Source: Acanthosepion lycidas
Taxonomy: Eukaryota > Mollusca > Cephalopoda > Sepiida > Sepiidae
Assembly: GCA_963932145.1 (NCBI GenBank)
Contig: OZ010571.1
Coordinates: 116,678,946 to 116,742,945, forward strand
Direction: 5' to 3'
DNA length: 64,000 nucleotides
Made by a program: the position numbers and the translations under genes. This document shows, in pieces, positions 27,560 to 39,690 of the stretch; within the stretch, counting starts at the first letter, position 1, and each line of letters starts with the position of its first letter. The notes beneath the pieces were generated by a model. The model made no database searches, was not told the DNA's origin, and saw only the letters and a program-made list of their open reading frames with translations.

Positions 27560-28830
27560 GTCGTCGCAGATCAATTTAGTAGTGAGTGCTACTATTGGAA
27601 AGTTGGTAATGTTAGCGTAAGTCTGAGTCGGGCTCAACAGATCCCAGCTATTATATCTAGCAACCGTCTCAGGTGGTCAGATGTGGCACAAGCCCGAATT
27701 TAACTTGGGGTATTCGAGACCGTAGGCTCGGCCAAATACTCCCCGGAGACATCGTATAAAACGGGGTCGGGTAGCTGTTTCCCAAGACAAGATATTGACG
27801 TTCGATATAGACTCGTCTGGATATATTCTCTGCCTCCGGGCAGAGAGTGTGTTCAGCACATCGAGTGACGAATTTCCAAATCTAACAAATTCCACGTAGA
27901 CGATATTTACCAGCCTTCCCACAAGGTAGGATGCGTCAGAACGCCAAATTAAACATGGGATAATTAGAGCCCGTAGGCTCGGACAAAAATTCCACGCATA
28001 CCCGGTATAAAACGGTTTCGGGTAGCTGTTTCCCAAGATGAGACTATGCACTCGATAAAGCCTCGTCTGTCGATCCTCTCTACCTAGAAACAGAGAGTTT
28101 GGCCAGCACAGCTAGAGGCGAATCTCTAACTCTGAAAGATCCGGAGGCAAAGAATTCGATCAGCATAGCTGGAAAGGATTCCAGCTAGATGATTTTTTTC
28201 CAGCATCCCCACGAGGTAGGATGTGGTATAAGGCCGTGTTTAATGCGAGGTATATCGAGCCCGTAGGCTCGGCTAAATAATCCCGTATAACCCGTATAAA
28301 ACTAGGTCGGGCAGCTGTTTCCCGAGACGAGATCCTGCACTTCGACAAAGCCTCGGCTAGGGATCCTCTCTGTTCGGTGGGTGGGGACAGAGAGTTCGGC
28401 CAGGAGAGCTGGAAAAGATTCCATCTAGTGTATTTACTAATCTCCCCACGCGATCAAATATGGCACAAAGCCTAATGTAAAGTGGGTCATCCGAACCCGT
28501 ATGCTCAGGCAAGAAAATGCTGTAGCTCCCGTATAAAACGGGGTCGGGGAGCTGTTTCCTGAGACTAGACTCGGCCCTTCCTCATCTGGGGATCCTCTCT
28601 GTCCTATGGCAAAGAGCTTGACCAGCTCAGCTAGAAATGATTCTAGCGAGAAGGTATCTCGCAACTACTCCACGTAGTCACCTGTTGCGCAGGGCTGAAT
28701 TTAATGTGGGATTTCCGAGATCGGAGGCTCGGCAATAATACCCCGTAGACTCCCTATCAAAGGAATCGGATCTGATTACCTCTCCAGACGAGATTCTGCA
28801 CTTTGTCATAGCTTCGTCTGGGTTCATCTC
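27560..28830. repeat. GC-richer tandem array of structured units (about 224-290 bp)
   Basis: The anchor CGTAGGCTCGG, or a close variant, recurs at 27721, 27972, 28262, 28498 and 28722, giving spacings of 251, 290, 236 and 224. A worn partial unit may precede the first. Each unit carries the same ordered blocks: GAGCCCGTAGGCTC; CCCGTATAAAACGGGGTCGGGTAGCTGTTTCCC-GAGACGAG; CTCGTCT; GGATCCTCTCTG with a matching CAGAGAG; an AGCTGGAA...TTCCAGCT pair; then CCCCACG. Several blocks are self-complementary and the pairs change together between units. Minus-strand frames are open in patches but shift between units, so a structured non-coding repeat is more likely than coding. I do not recognise the family. 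Confidence 0.75.
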
Positions 28831-29230
28831 AAAATCCAGTCATGAAGAAAAAAAATTTTCCTACGAATCATAAAATCGAAAACTCAAAATGAACAAAAAG
28901 ATAGGCAAAAAAGTCAGTAAACTAAAAAAAAATTAAATAAAAATAAATAATTAAAATATATTAATCCAAATCAATAAAATCAGTAAATAAATTAAGCAAA
29001 TAATAAACAAATTAACAAATTAGGAAAGTACATATAAAGCCAAATAAGCGTAACAATAAAAACCAGCAACAAATAAAAAAAATAATGAGTAAGTCAACAA
29101 TGAACACCGTAAAATAACCACAAAAGTGCATTCGGATATATTATTTTTGCACTAAATAGCTTGTAGAATAATCCGAAACATGACTTTCATTGCCAACTGA
29201 AAAAAACTTAGAATAATACAAAAGACCTAT
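28825..29230 (+). mobile_element. possible PLE 3' region, A-rich
   Basis: CATCTCAAAATCCAGTCATGAA and the following A-rich text (AAATAATAAACAAATTAAC, AAACCAG) resemble the end of the PLE coding region and 3' UTR at 32570-33370 (CATCTCAAAATGCAGACATCAA). Similarity is moderate and the sequence is low complexity, so this is tentative. It abuts the structured array on the left and the palindrome on the right. Confidence 0.35.
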
Positions 29231-29284
29231 ATGAATATTTTGTGTAGGGTGCTTGATTCCGGGAAGTGTTTGTGTAAGAGTTTA

Positions 29285-29483
29285 AAGAATATTTTTCCTA
29301 CGTTTGTTTTTACCTTTTTTCCTCTTCGGCGGGTTGAACCATATGATATTTCTTCTCCTGTTGGCCTGTGGTGTGTATGTGAGTGTTGCTGGGAATCCGC
29401 TATCTTTTAGGGCTGTTTCAGCATAGTCTTTCTTAGCTTTGTTAAATATGGATTCATTGGAGGAATTGTCGGATAGCCTGCTG
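29285..29483 (-). mobile_element. PLE coding fragment in the left palindrome arm
   Basis: The minus-strand frame reads [39 protein letters not shown] and [12 protein letters not shown]. This is the segment between the reverse transcriptase and the GIY-YIG endonuclease of Penelope-like elements, where (R)RNIIWFNPP is a hallmark. It continues to about 29231 in worn form (FPGIKHP) and is then cut off. The right arm carries the same segment in the opposite orientation and continues into the endonuclease. No RT motif is present here. Confidence 0.8.
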
Positions 29484-29649
<166 letters not shown>

Positions 29650-30592
29650 AATTAATAGATTAAAATATGGTTTTTCGCTACACAGTTCCAACCATGTTTC
29701 AAAAATGGAAGCTAAAAGCCCCGAATTTAATTTTGTAATTAAATTAAAGACATTAGTTCCATTTCATCCTCAAGGGAATTTGGGAGTAACTTTAAAAATT
29801 ACTGGAATTTAAATACACAGCTAAAACAAAATTCATGTTTCCAAGGTTACAGATAAATCTATTTTGCCAGACTAGGGGTGTCTGGGTGTTCAATTTGTGT
29901 ATATTTTAATGTATCAGTTATTGTTACGTTTTGGTAGTGGGTAGGGATGTATTTTTCAATGAAATCTAACATCCGTTAAAAGCGTGTCGTCTCTTTTTTT
30001 TTCGTTTTTTTTGTTAACGGCTAAAATTCTTACGCCATTTTTTTCCTTCGTATATTTAAAGATTTTTCGGAGGTGTCTACGTCAGAATACTTTTTATTTA
30101 ACTACGATTTGAAATATTTTTACTTTTAATTTTTAATATACTATATTTCTTTCAAGAACAATTAAAGGTAATTAGAATCCCTTACAGTTTGTAGAATTAT
30201 TATCACATCAAGTATATTACGATTTTTAAAAATTTTATATTTGAATATTATTTAAGTAAAATTTCCATTTCTCTGATTTACTAAACTTTATTTATTTATT
30301 TAATTACAATTTAAAATAAGTTTAGGTTAGAATTCATTTTAATGAACTACAATTTTAATTACAACTTTAAAATATTTTCCTTATTAGTTTTTATAGAATA
30401 TAATTCCATTTAATAGAAGTGAATGTATTAGAATTAGAATTACTTAGAGTAAGTAAAATTATTTTACAATTATATTCCCATTTTTAATTTTTTTTTTTAA
30501 TATTTAAAAATCATTTAAGTATTTTTTATTTTTACGGCAAAAATGGCTAATTCATTTCTCTGATTTACTAATCTTAAAAGTAATTAAAATAT

Positions 30593-30693
30593 TGTGTTGG
30601 TACAGAAATAGTGGCGCAGTGATGTCGTTTTTTGACGTATTTTTTAACGTCACAGAGCGGCGTTATTGCGTCATTGTTTCGGTCCCAACCTAA
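30593..30693. mobile_element. hairpin MITE at the palindrome centre
   Basis: A hairpin of about 100 bases starts with GTTGGTACAGAAATAGTGGCG, ends with its worn complement (CGTTATTGCGTCATTGTTTCG then GTCCCAACC), and carries ACGT-rich inner arms. The terminal GGTTGG...CCAACC and the size fit a mariner-type MITE related to, but distinct from, those at 26538 and 60372. Confidence 0.65.
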
Positions 30694-31766
30694 TACATTT
30701 ACTTCTATTAAATGAAATATAGTGTATAAAAATTAATAATAAAAATACTTTAAAGTTGTAATTAAAATTGTAGTTAATTGAAATGAATTCTAACCTAAAC
30801 TTCTTTTAAATTGTAATTAAAAAAATAACTAAAGTTTATAAATCAGAGAAATGAATTAGCCATTTTTGCCGTAAAAAAAATTGCTTAAATGATTTTTAAA
30901 TATCAAAAAAAAAAAATTAAAAATCGTAATATAATTGTAAAATAATTTTACTTACTGTAAGTAATTCTAATTCTAATATATTCATTTCTAATAATGAAAT
31001 TATATTCTATAAAAACTAATAAGGAAAATATTTTAAAGTTGTAATTAAGATTGTAGTTCATTAAAATGAATTCTAAACTAAACTTCTTTTAAATTGTAAT
31101 TAAATAAATAAATAAAGTTTAGTAAATCAGAGAAATGGAAATTTTACTTAAATAATATTCAAATATAAAATTTTTAAAAATCGTAATATACTTGATGTGA
31201 TAATAATTCTACAAACTGTAAGGGGTTCTAATTATCTTTAATTGTTCTTGAAAGAAATATAGTATATTAAAAATTAAATGTAAAAAATATTTCAAATCGT
31301 AGTTAAATAAAAAGTATTCTGACGTAGACACCTCCCAAAAATCTTTAAATATACGAAGGAAAAAAATGCCGTAAGAATTTTAGCCGTTAAACAAAAAAAA
31401 AAAAACAAAAAACAAAAAAAAACAGACGACAGGATTTTAACGGATGTTAGATTTCATTGAAAAATACATCCCTACCCACTACCAAAACGTAACAATAACT
31501 GATACATTAAAATATACACAAATTGAACATCCAGACACCCCTAGTCTGGCAAAATAGATTTATCTGTAACCTTGGAAACATGAATTTTGTTTTAGCTGTG
31601 TATTTAAATTCCAGTAATTTTTAAAGTTACTCCAAAATTCCCTTCAGGATGAAATGGAACTAATGTCTTTAATTTAATTACAAAATTAAATTCGGGGCTT
31701 TTAGCTTCCATTTTTGAAACATGGTTGGAACTGTGTAGCGAAAAACCATATTTTAATCTATTAATT

Positions 31767-31816
<50 letters not shown>

Positions 31817-31817
31817 C

Positions 31818-32623
31818 CACAGGCTTTCCGACAATTCCTCCAATGAATCCATATTTAACAAAGCTAAGAAAGACTATGCTGAAACAGCCCTAAAAGATAG
31901 CGGATTACCAGCAACACTCATATACTCACCACAGAACACAAAAAAGGCCAACAGGAGAAGAAATATCATATGGTTCAACCCGCCGTACAGCAAAAACGTA
32001 AAAACAAACGTAGGAAAAATATTCTTCACACTCTTACACAAACGCTTCCCGGAATCAAGCACCCTAAACAAAATATTCAACAAAAACACAGTTAAAATCA
32101 GCTACAGCTGCACCGAGAACATGGCACAAATCACAAAAAAGCACAATAGGAAAATTACCAACAAACCACACGAACAAATTAAACTCACGTGCAACTGCAG
32201 AATAAAGAACGAATGTCCCTTAAACGGAAATTGTTTACAAAACAACGTAATATACCAAGCCACAATAAAATCACCAGATAATGAAGAAAAAGTATACATA
32301 GGAGTAACTGAAGGACCCTGGAAACAAAGAAATTATACCACCAAATCTCTTTCACAAATAGCAAATATGCGAACAGTACAATGCTTTCTAAGTATACCTG
32401 GGGAATTAAAAACAAAAAGCACATCATACCAAACATATCTTGAAAAATAAGGAAAAGATCATCAACTTTCAACAATCAATCAAAAACTTGCAAACTTTGC
32501 TTGGAAGAAAAAATAGCTATCATTACTTTCCCAGACCAAAATAAATTATTAAATAAAAGATCCGAGCTCATCTCAAAATGCAGACATCAAAACGAATTTT
32601 TACTACGTTACTTAAAAAATTGA
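31818..32623 (+). pseudogene. Penelope-like element C-terminal GIY-YIG endonuclease fragment
   Basis: The plus frame reads [45 protein letters not shown], a Cys cluster CNCRIKNECPLNGNCL and VIYQATIKS...VYIGVTEGPWKQR, the GIY-YIG core. After about 32330 the frame slips. The remainder (KYANSTMLSKYTW, CKLCLEEKIAIITFPDQNKL, NKRSELISKCRHQNEFLL) lies in another frame, ending at TGA 32621-32623. This is the standard order of a PLE of the Penelope/Poseidon kind. The RT half is missing. The Met nearest upstream (31725) lies in non-PLE palindrome sequence and the frame passes through (TA)n, so it is not a real start. Confidence 0.85.
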
Positions 32624-32891
32624 AAACGAAAAAAACAAAATAAAAACAAATAAATAAACAAATAAACAAAATAACAATAACATAATCTAAATTAATTAAT
32701 CCAAACAAATTATCAAATCACACCTGTTAGAATAGACGAAAAATAATAATAACAAAAAAAACGAACCCAAATAAATAAAGTAAATAATAAACAGATTAGC
32801 AAACCATTATGACCTAAATATTAGTTAGACTAAAAAATCGAACCAAAAAAATCGGACGAAAAAAATACCTATAATTGTTATATAACGATAA

Positions 32892-32945
<54 letters not shown>

Positions 32946-33440
32946 AATAAATAAATACTACGTTACTTAAAAATCGAAAAACCGAAAAAGAGAAAATATA
33001 CAATTAATATGAATTAACCTAAATTCATCCAAATAAATAAATAAACAAACCAATCCCGATAAAGTTACCGTTAGAAAAAAACAAATAAAAATAATCAACC
33101 CAAATAAACACAAATTAAAAACAGTTCGTGCCAAAATAATAGTTAGAACAAACTACAACAATCAACCCCAAAATCGAATAAATAGCTTTAATTAAATTCT
33201 CAAACCAAAACAAAACTATTAAATAAGTGACATAAACAAATTTTTACTACGTTATTAAAAACATCGATTAAATAAATAAATAAATAAAATAAGAAACAAA
33301 AAAATAAAAACAAGCCAAATAATTTAACCACAAAAAATAAATAAACGACTTCCGGTAAAACAACCGCCATAATAGACTTCCCACAATGCACCATTGACAC
33401 GTATATATATAAATAGCCGAGAAAAATAACAGCACATGTG
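32624..33440 (+). mobile_element. PLE 3' region with repeated segment
   Basis: The end of the PLE coding sequence, TTACTACGTTACTTAAAAA, recurs near 32956 and again, worn, near 33243. Each is followed by A-rich text with AAATAAATAAACAAA. The 3' region has therefore been tandemly repeated about three times. An (AAT)n tract lies at 32895-32938. Low complexity limits alignment. Confidence 0.55.
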
Positions 33441-33498
33441 GCCTGACGATTGCATATAGCATGAAACAGACTGTCGCCTCTAAGTGTTGACTTCTATG

Positions 33499-33499
<1 letters not shown>
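33441..33499 (+). mobile_element. PLE terminal sequence (single copy)
   Basis: CCTGACGATTGCATATAGCA, then TGAAACAGACTGTCGCC and TCTAAGTGTTGACTTCTATG, are followed at once by (TA)n. The same text forms both arms of the perfect palindrome at 60098-60251, and a diverged version lies at 53925-53995. Its place about 800 bases 3' of a PLE reading frame and the GCCTGA(C/A)GATT...GAAAC pattern suggest it is the PLE 3' terminus. That link is inference. Confidence 0.6.

Positions 33500-33549
<50 letters not shown>
33499..33549. repeat. (TA)n microsatellite
   Basis: A pure TA tract between the PLE terminus and the degraded hammerhead unit. Confidence 0.97.
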
Positions 33550-33554
<5 letters not shown>

Positions 33555-33627
33555 GATTTTTGTGGGATTTAGGCAAATCATTATAGTAATTCATCGATCT
33601 AGAAGTATCGCCAACAGAATGCAGAAA

Positions 33628-33675
33628 GCACTTGAGGACGGTTTAATCCTATTTTGGGACTCATCAGCAGTGAGC
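33628..33675 (-). ncRNA. degraded type I hammerhead ribozyme
   Basis: The minus strand reads CTGATGA, stem II GTCC/GGAT with loop CAAAATA, then TAAA where the core needs GAAA, then CCGTCC and AAGTGC. Flanks match the two better copies at 56604 and 56868, including CAACAGAATGCAGAAAGCAC on the plus strand. The G to T change in the invariant GAA and the broken stem III should abolish cleavage. Confidence 0.65.
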
Positions 33676-36600
33676 ACCCACTACCGAAATCCGTACAGGG
33701 TCTTTTTCGATACAAGGCAAGCATTATAACAACTGGACGAACGTGACGCTTCGATAACGAAACTGAACAGATTCTATATAGAGTCGCTAACACACAAATT
33801 CCGTGTTGATATTTATCTAAGTATTCATAACCCACCGGATTCTGCCCTAAGAGCTACAAATGCAGTGGTGATATACATCTATTCAGTTTCTTCTTCATCC
33901 ATGTGGCCTGTTGGTACAGTTGGTAAGACACTTGTGTCTGTATATGACTGTGTGTGTTTATGCGTGAGAGGGAGAGTATGTGTGTGTGTGTGTGTGCCTT
34001 TGTGTTTAAGAGAGATTCGGCGTGTGAATGTGTGTATTTGAGTTTGAGTGTGTGTGTGTTTGAGAGAGAGTGATATAGTGTGAAAGACAGAGACAGTGTG
34101 TTTGTGTCTGTGTTACTGTACATTGTCTTTTTGTAAGAATGAGAATTATTCTCGTAAAAAATGCGCATACCAAAGCCAGAGTCAAGAGTACATACACGTT
34201 TACCTTGGTTATTAAATTAACTAGCGAGACACAGTTGAGTAGTTTCGATTTTTTTTATGTATAGTATAGACTAAATTTTCCAACACCTGAAAAACCAGAT
34301 GCTAATTTATACATGTATGACGACTGATCGAAAACGAGAAACAGAAGGAATGAGAGCGACATTATCATTTAAGCAAGAAAATGAAGCCACTGACATGCTA
34401 GGGAATACTGAGTGTGTGATGATAGAGATAATTATGTATACAGTAATACTTGCGCTATTATAACATTCATATGTTTTCAACATCTACCGATCGTGGTTCG
34501 AGGTTTCTCTGTGGTCTGTGTAAGAAAAAATCCTAATATATACTGTAGATCATATTTCAGATATATTATATTATAGTGCAGAAATTATTGTACCCCAAAA
34601 TGTCGATCTGGTTGTCGTATGCGTTTCACTTAACGGAGTACAGACAGAATAAATATGACAATATCGTTTCATCTAACTGCCATGTTCTGTTGGAATGCGA
34701 ATGTTGTCTAAATAGATGACATCTATTGTCCGATGAATCTCACTCTCCTCCAAATGGCATTAAATGTCATTCCCATGAAAAGCGATTACCCCAAAATCCA
34801 CGTTAGGAATATAAAACATCCATGTGAACGTTTCAGCATAGTCTGTTGGGAAATAAATATCTTTCAGAAGGTAGTTTTTCGTGTGCCAATTTATTTGACA
34901 TCATGGAAGTCCAAATACACTACATAGCAATCATTTTACTCGATGATATAAATTAACAATATTTTACTTTAGTAATAGGCTCTACCCAATTGCACGAATT
35001 GGGCGATAATTTTCGCGGGAAAAGTATTTCCTACATAATAATTTTCCAATATCTCATTTCATTATGTTGAGCAATTATGACAGCTGCTAATGAAAAACTT
35101 ATGATCAACATCAAAACACTTATGTTATGTCGGTAGCGAATTCCTTAGAAAAGTTCTGAATTCTTGGAAGAATAATTGTCTGGCTCAGTAACTGTTCATA
35201 TGCGCGCAATATAAAAGACAAATATATTATTAAATGTATGTATTTTGCCAAATCATGTGTTATCGGTAAATATATTTTTTCGTTTTAATGAAATTCAAGA
35301 CATATATTGTTACTTAACTATTAATTTATTTTTGTGCCCTATTCTACCGATATGCTGTACATTGCGCTTAATTCCAAGAATGTCTTCTGCTAAAATAAAC
35401 ATTATTCCTTTTCAACTAAATTTGTCATAGAGCCACTCAGCAAACTCGCCTCGAATCCATGGTTAATATAATCAACTAAATAAAAGTTAAAATGTTTCTT
35501 TTTTTTTAAATTAAGAATAATGATTGTACGCAAACCAAAAAAAAAAGGAAAAGATGGTTTAGAATCTGTTCAAATTATTTTGGGAATTAAAATAAGTCGA
35601 AATTAAAAACGTTATTATATATTCCAAATACCGTTATTCATAGTGAGTTTCACATATAAATGTTTTTTTTTTCTTTTATTACTTCATCAGCATTACACAT
35701 ACAAACAACGTGTATCTGTATGTTTAAATGTACGTAATTGTATGTATGTGTGTGTGTGCGTGAATATGTGGTGGCGAGTGTCTTGAATGTTCTCACCAAA
35801 CCAGTTTCAATTATCACTGTTGTCAGTGTGTGTCAAGAAGACAACGCGTTCAGTCGATCTCAGCGTTAGAAAGTTAAGTGAAACCATACCATTGTCCTAA
35901 ACAATCATTGTCAGCTGAAAGATGACAATATTAGTGGACTTCGTCGTTTGTGCTATCACAGAATTACAAGTCATCGTGTCCGAAGTTATGGCCTTGTCCA
36001 AATGTCGATCGCATCAAAAGATACAGCCTGTATAGTTTCAGTATAAAGCAGAATTAGGTTTGGGGATGTGGACTAACCAGATATGTTTTAAGAGGATGTC
36101 TGTATCAGAGACCTATAACCACTTAACACAGTAGTGTAAATGAAAACAAGAAGCGAGTCATTGATGTTATGATATTTATTTATATGAACAATCTCGAGAA
36201 AAAAGCTCCTTCACGAGTTTGAATACCAATTTTTTCCTGTAAATATAATCAATATTATAAAAATATGTTGCCTCAGACTTTATGTCATGTATCGGATGGA
36301 GTTAAGTTTTCTACATATCTGAAATAAAATATTAAATATTTTTCCTGAAACAAATATTTCTTCTGAATTAAAAGTTAATTATTGCCCACATATAATTCAT
36401 TCATGTAAATATCAAATACCTGCGTAATTATCGTAACTTTTTTAAATGCATAGTTGTTTATTCTTAGTGCCATTTTGTATTCATATACCTATACATTGTG
36501 TTGAAAAAAAGTTTGAAGGGTTAATTTCGTTTCAGGCGTGTCTGAAATTACACACACATAGACACATATATATATATTCTGAAAATATAATTCAACGCGT

Positions 36601-37029
36601 ATTTATAAAGAATAATTAATTATATATATATTTAATCTTAAAATTTAAAAGCAGATGAAGGGCTGATTTTTACTGACTTCATGTAATAGTATTTTTGGCA
36701 ATGGAGATATAATGGACTATAAAATTTAAAAAAAGATATGTGACATTCATGGAGATAGTGCTATAACTGGGAGTAATTTTCATAAGTGCTTCGCTATGAT
36801 TAAGTGTAAATTAAAAATTGGTAAATAGAATATTTTTCCGTAGGTCTGCACTTGTTAATGTAGATTTAAAAGCCGATTAACATATTCTACTTACCTCATA
36901 TGATAGTTCCCATGTGTTTTTAAACATCTCGTTTCTTAAATCTTGTCTATAGGTGGCTATAATGTAACTGAAATAAAATGATGGACCACATTTCTAGGTG
37001 ATATTTATCTGACCAGACACGGCTCATAT
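33676..37029. other. mostly unassigned stretch
   Basis: A GT/GA-rich tract lies at about 33950-34115. The rest shows no gene I recognise. A GC-richer part at 35780-36100 may be an old transposon but no motif could be fixed. Confidence 0.45.
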
Positions 37030-37570
37030 TTTAGAAAAGGAATAATCACGTGCGATGATAAATGCATTGTTTAAAACAATGCAGGGAGAGCGAGAAATCC
37101 ACTAGAAAATTCTATGAGGTATGTTATCATTTTTTCCCGGATGAAAATGCTGTTCTGTATCTGGTGGGATTTGAAGGACACTGCATATTAGAATCTCTTT
37201 CCGCATGATCTCATGTTAAATTCAAACAAATCATGTCCCCAACTGCAGAGGTTAAAGACGCTAATCGATCAAAAGCATCTGGATTGGGTATAGTATTTCA
37301 TCAGTACAACAACAGCCCTCAGTTTGTCTTGGAACATTAGGTAGAAATTGATAGAACTTAGCTATAATGACATGCTACGAACGCCTTTGGATTACCACTT
37401 ATTTAGATCCATAATATATATCCGAAGCGGGAGAACTTATATTCTCTAGAAAACTGGGGCAATCACTTCGCCAAGTTCATCATCCAGAAATATACCAATG
37501 AAGCTGCCCGAAAGATGGCGAAAATGTCGAGGATAACGGCACATATATGTTTTTTGTATATATTTAAACA
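37030..37570 (+). mobile_element. mariner-like transposase remnant
   Basis: Pieces in several plus frames read KGIITCDDKCIV (mariner ...IVTGDEKWI..., first catalytic Asp), then NAVLYLVGFEGHCILESL (VMLSVWWDxKGIIYYELL), VFHQYNNSPQFV (VFHQDNARPHVS, with the Asp replaced by Tyr), LRTPLDYHLF (APSDYHLF, with SD worn) and SCPKDGENVEDNGTYM (LPERWQKVIExNGEYI). Order and spacing match the mariner DD34D catalytic region through to its C-terminus. Loss of the second Asp and many frame changes make it dead. Confidence 0.7.
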
Positions 37571-38129
37571 TTTTCTTTGAAATTTATCGATAAACGGTCC
37601 CAACTTTTAGTCGGTACTTTACAAACTCTGTGTGATTGATAATCGTGGGATTTTAAAAGCGTAATTATTATTTAATGATAAAAGTATTTACAGGACATTG
37701 AAATTTCATGAAATATTAATTATAACACTATTCATATCGTTATTCTAATATCAAAAACCATATTTCGCTCTCTGCCGAATTTTGCCTTTACAATGTTTGA
37801 AATATACATAATAAATTCTACCTAAAAAAGGCTATCTTATTCATTTGCAAAATTTAATTTAGTTGTTCTTATCTTTCGGAATAAATCAAAATTCTCTCAG
37901 AGCTGTGAATATTAAAATTATGGAAAACGTTGTAATTATTTTAGGATGACTAAAATTTCCAAAAGAAAGAATAGCCGATTTTGAATCGAGACAAAATATG
38001 GTAACTGAAGCATCAGCAGTTTTCACATATTTAATAGAATGAACTCTGACATTCAATTAGAATTTTTGAAAAATTGTTTTTGGGATTAATATATTTTTCT
38101 CAGTTTACGTAATTAATATATTGCAGCAA

Positions 38130-39690
38130 GTTTTTTCTGGTTTGATTCAAGGCTTAAGCAACCAGCAATACAGAGAACTATCGACGAACCAGGAATTCCG
38201 AAAACCGGAGTGAAAGCTGCACTGGCAAAACTGAAACAAGGCAGCTGGTCCAGACAAAATTATAACGTAAAAATTGATAGGCTTAGATGAATTTGGCATA
38301 AAAAAATATCTCCGAAATAACAAATGAAAACTACAACAACGGCGATATAATGTTTGACCTCAGCAGATCTATCTTCGTACCTATGTCTAAGAAAACGGGT
38401 GCAGAAGAATGCGAACTCCACAGAACAATAAAACTAATGAGCCTCCTGACAAAACTCACCATCCGTATTCTAATGAACAGAACACGCAACAGAATCAGGC
38501 GAGAGATAGGATACGAACAGTGCGGGTTTTTTAAAGACAACGGAGGAAGTAGCGCGATATTCATGCTCAGAATGTTACAGAAAGAGAGATACAAATGCAG
38601 AATGACGTGTACCTAAGTTTCATAGACTACGCAAATGCCGTCGACAAAGTACGCCAGAAGGATCTGACGGATCTACTCAGCAATCTCGATATATTCCGTA
38701 AAAAATGTCAGAATAATCAGGGACCTATGCTAGCAGCAAACAGCGTGCATGGGTATAGGGAACGAGTTCAGTGAATATATACAAATCGATGGGGGCGTAA
38801 GGCAAGTACACGTCTTCTCACCCGATCTGTTCAACCTAGACACTGAGGCAATTCTGAGTGAATTAGAATCCCTACACTGATTTGGCATTAGCGGCCAAAA
38901 TCTTAACGTAAGATACGCAGATAACACAGTACTGATAGCAGACACGGAAATGAAATTATAAAATCTCCTACAGAAGGATAGCGAAGGAGAGTGAGAAGAA
39001 AGGACTAAGCATAAACTAAAGGAAGACAGAGTGCATGGCCATCAATGAGCAGATGAGCTCGAAATGTTATTTGAAGTTCGGGAACACTAGAATCAAGCAG
39101 CTGTGGAAGTTTAAATATATGGGAATCCTCTTGACAGTGGACGGTAAGTGCTACACTTAAATCCATAGTTGTATTGGGATGTCCAAGACACATTCCAAAA
39201 GCTGGGCAGAATACTGCGAGACAGGAACATTTCTTTGCTAACAAAGAAAAAATATATAACTGTTCCGTGACATTTGTCATTCTTTACGGCAATGAATTTT
39301 GAACGATTTCCTCAATGATGAAGGCCACATAGATGTGATTCTACAGAAGGATGCTAAGGATCTCATGGACCGAGCGTGTGTGCAACGATGAGGTTTTAGA
39401 GAAGTTGTAAACTAGGAGGAGTCTTATACTTAATATCAGAAAGCGGCAGCTGAAGTTTCTGGGGCATACAATGAAAGCCTGGAGAATCTGATCCTAAAGG
39501 GTGGAATAGAGCGAAAGCGAGACTAGGGTAATCAACGCGTGTCATACCTGGCGGTTTTGTGGATGTCTGAACGTGGTCAGTGGAAGGAAGCAGAGGTAAA
39601 GAACTTGTTGAGAGCTGCAAGCGATAGAGGGAGGTGAAGATCCATGATCACCTAAGTCCTGAAATGACATGGCACATAAAAAGATAGAAA
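38130..39690 (+). mobile_element. RTE-like LINE reverse transcriptase remnant
   Basis: Plus-strand pieces read VKAALAKLKQG, then SKKTGAEECELHRTIKLMSL, ILMNRTRNRIRREIGYEQCG, then FIDYANAVDKV, GVRQ and SPDLFNLD. Next come RYADNTVLIADTEM, ECMAINEQMSSKCYLKFGN, KFKYMGILLTVDGKC, then WTERVCNDEVLEKL, RKRQLKFLGHTM, RVSYL and LLRAASDRGR. This is the full order of the RT and C-terminal region of an RTE-like LINE family that is widespread in marine invertebrates. The catalytic YADD is YADN (38914-38925), and stops and frameshifts abound, so it is inactive. The N-terminal endonuclease is absent. The same family occurs at 20-665 on the other strand. Confidence 0.8.

Noticed and set aside
27677..28664. Minus-strand frames of 62-124 codons in the tandem array as a repeat protein
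   Set aside because: Frame changes from unit to unit and conserved self-complementary blocks argue for structure rather than coding.
31725..31817. Met at 31725 as the start of a PLE protein
   Set aside because: The codons from 31725 to 31817 come from palindrome sequence and a (TA)n tract. The mirrored left arm gives the same apparent N-terminus, and PLE homology begins only after the TA tract.
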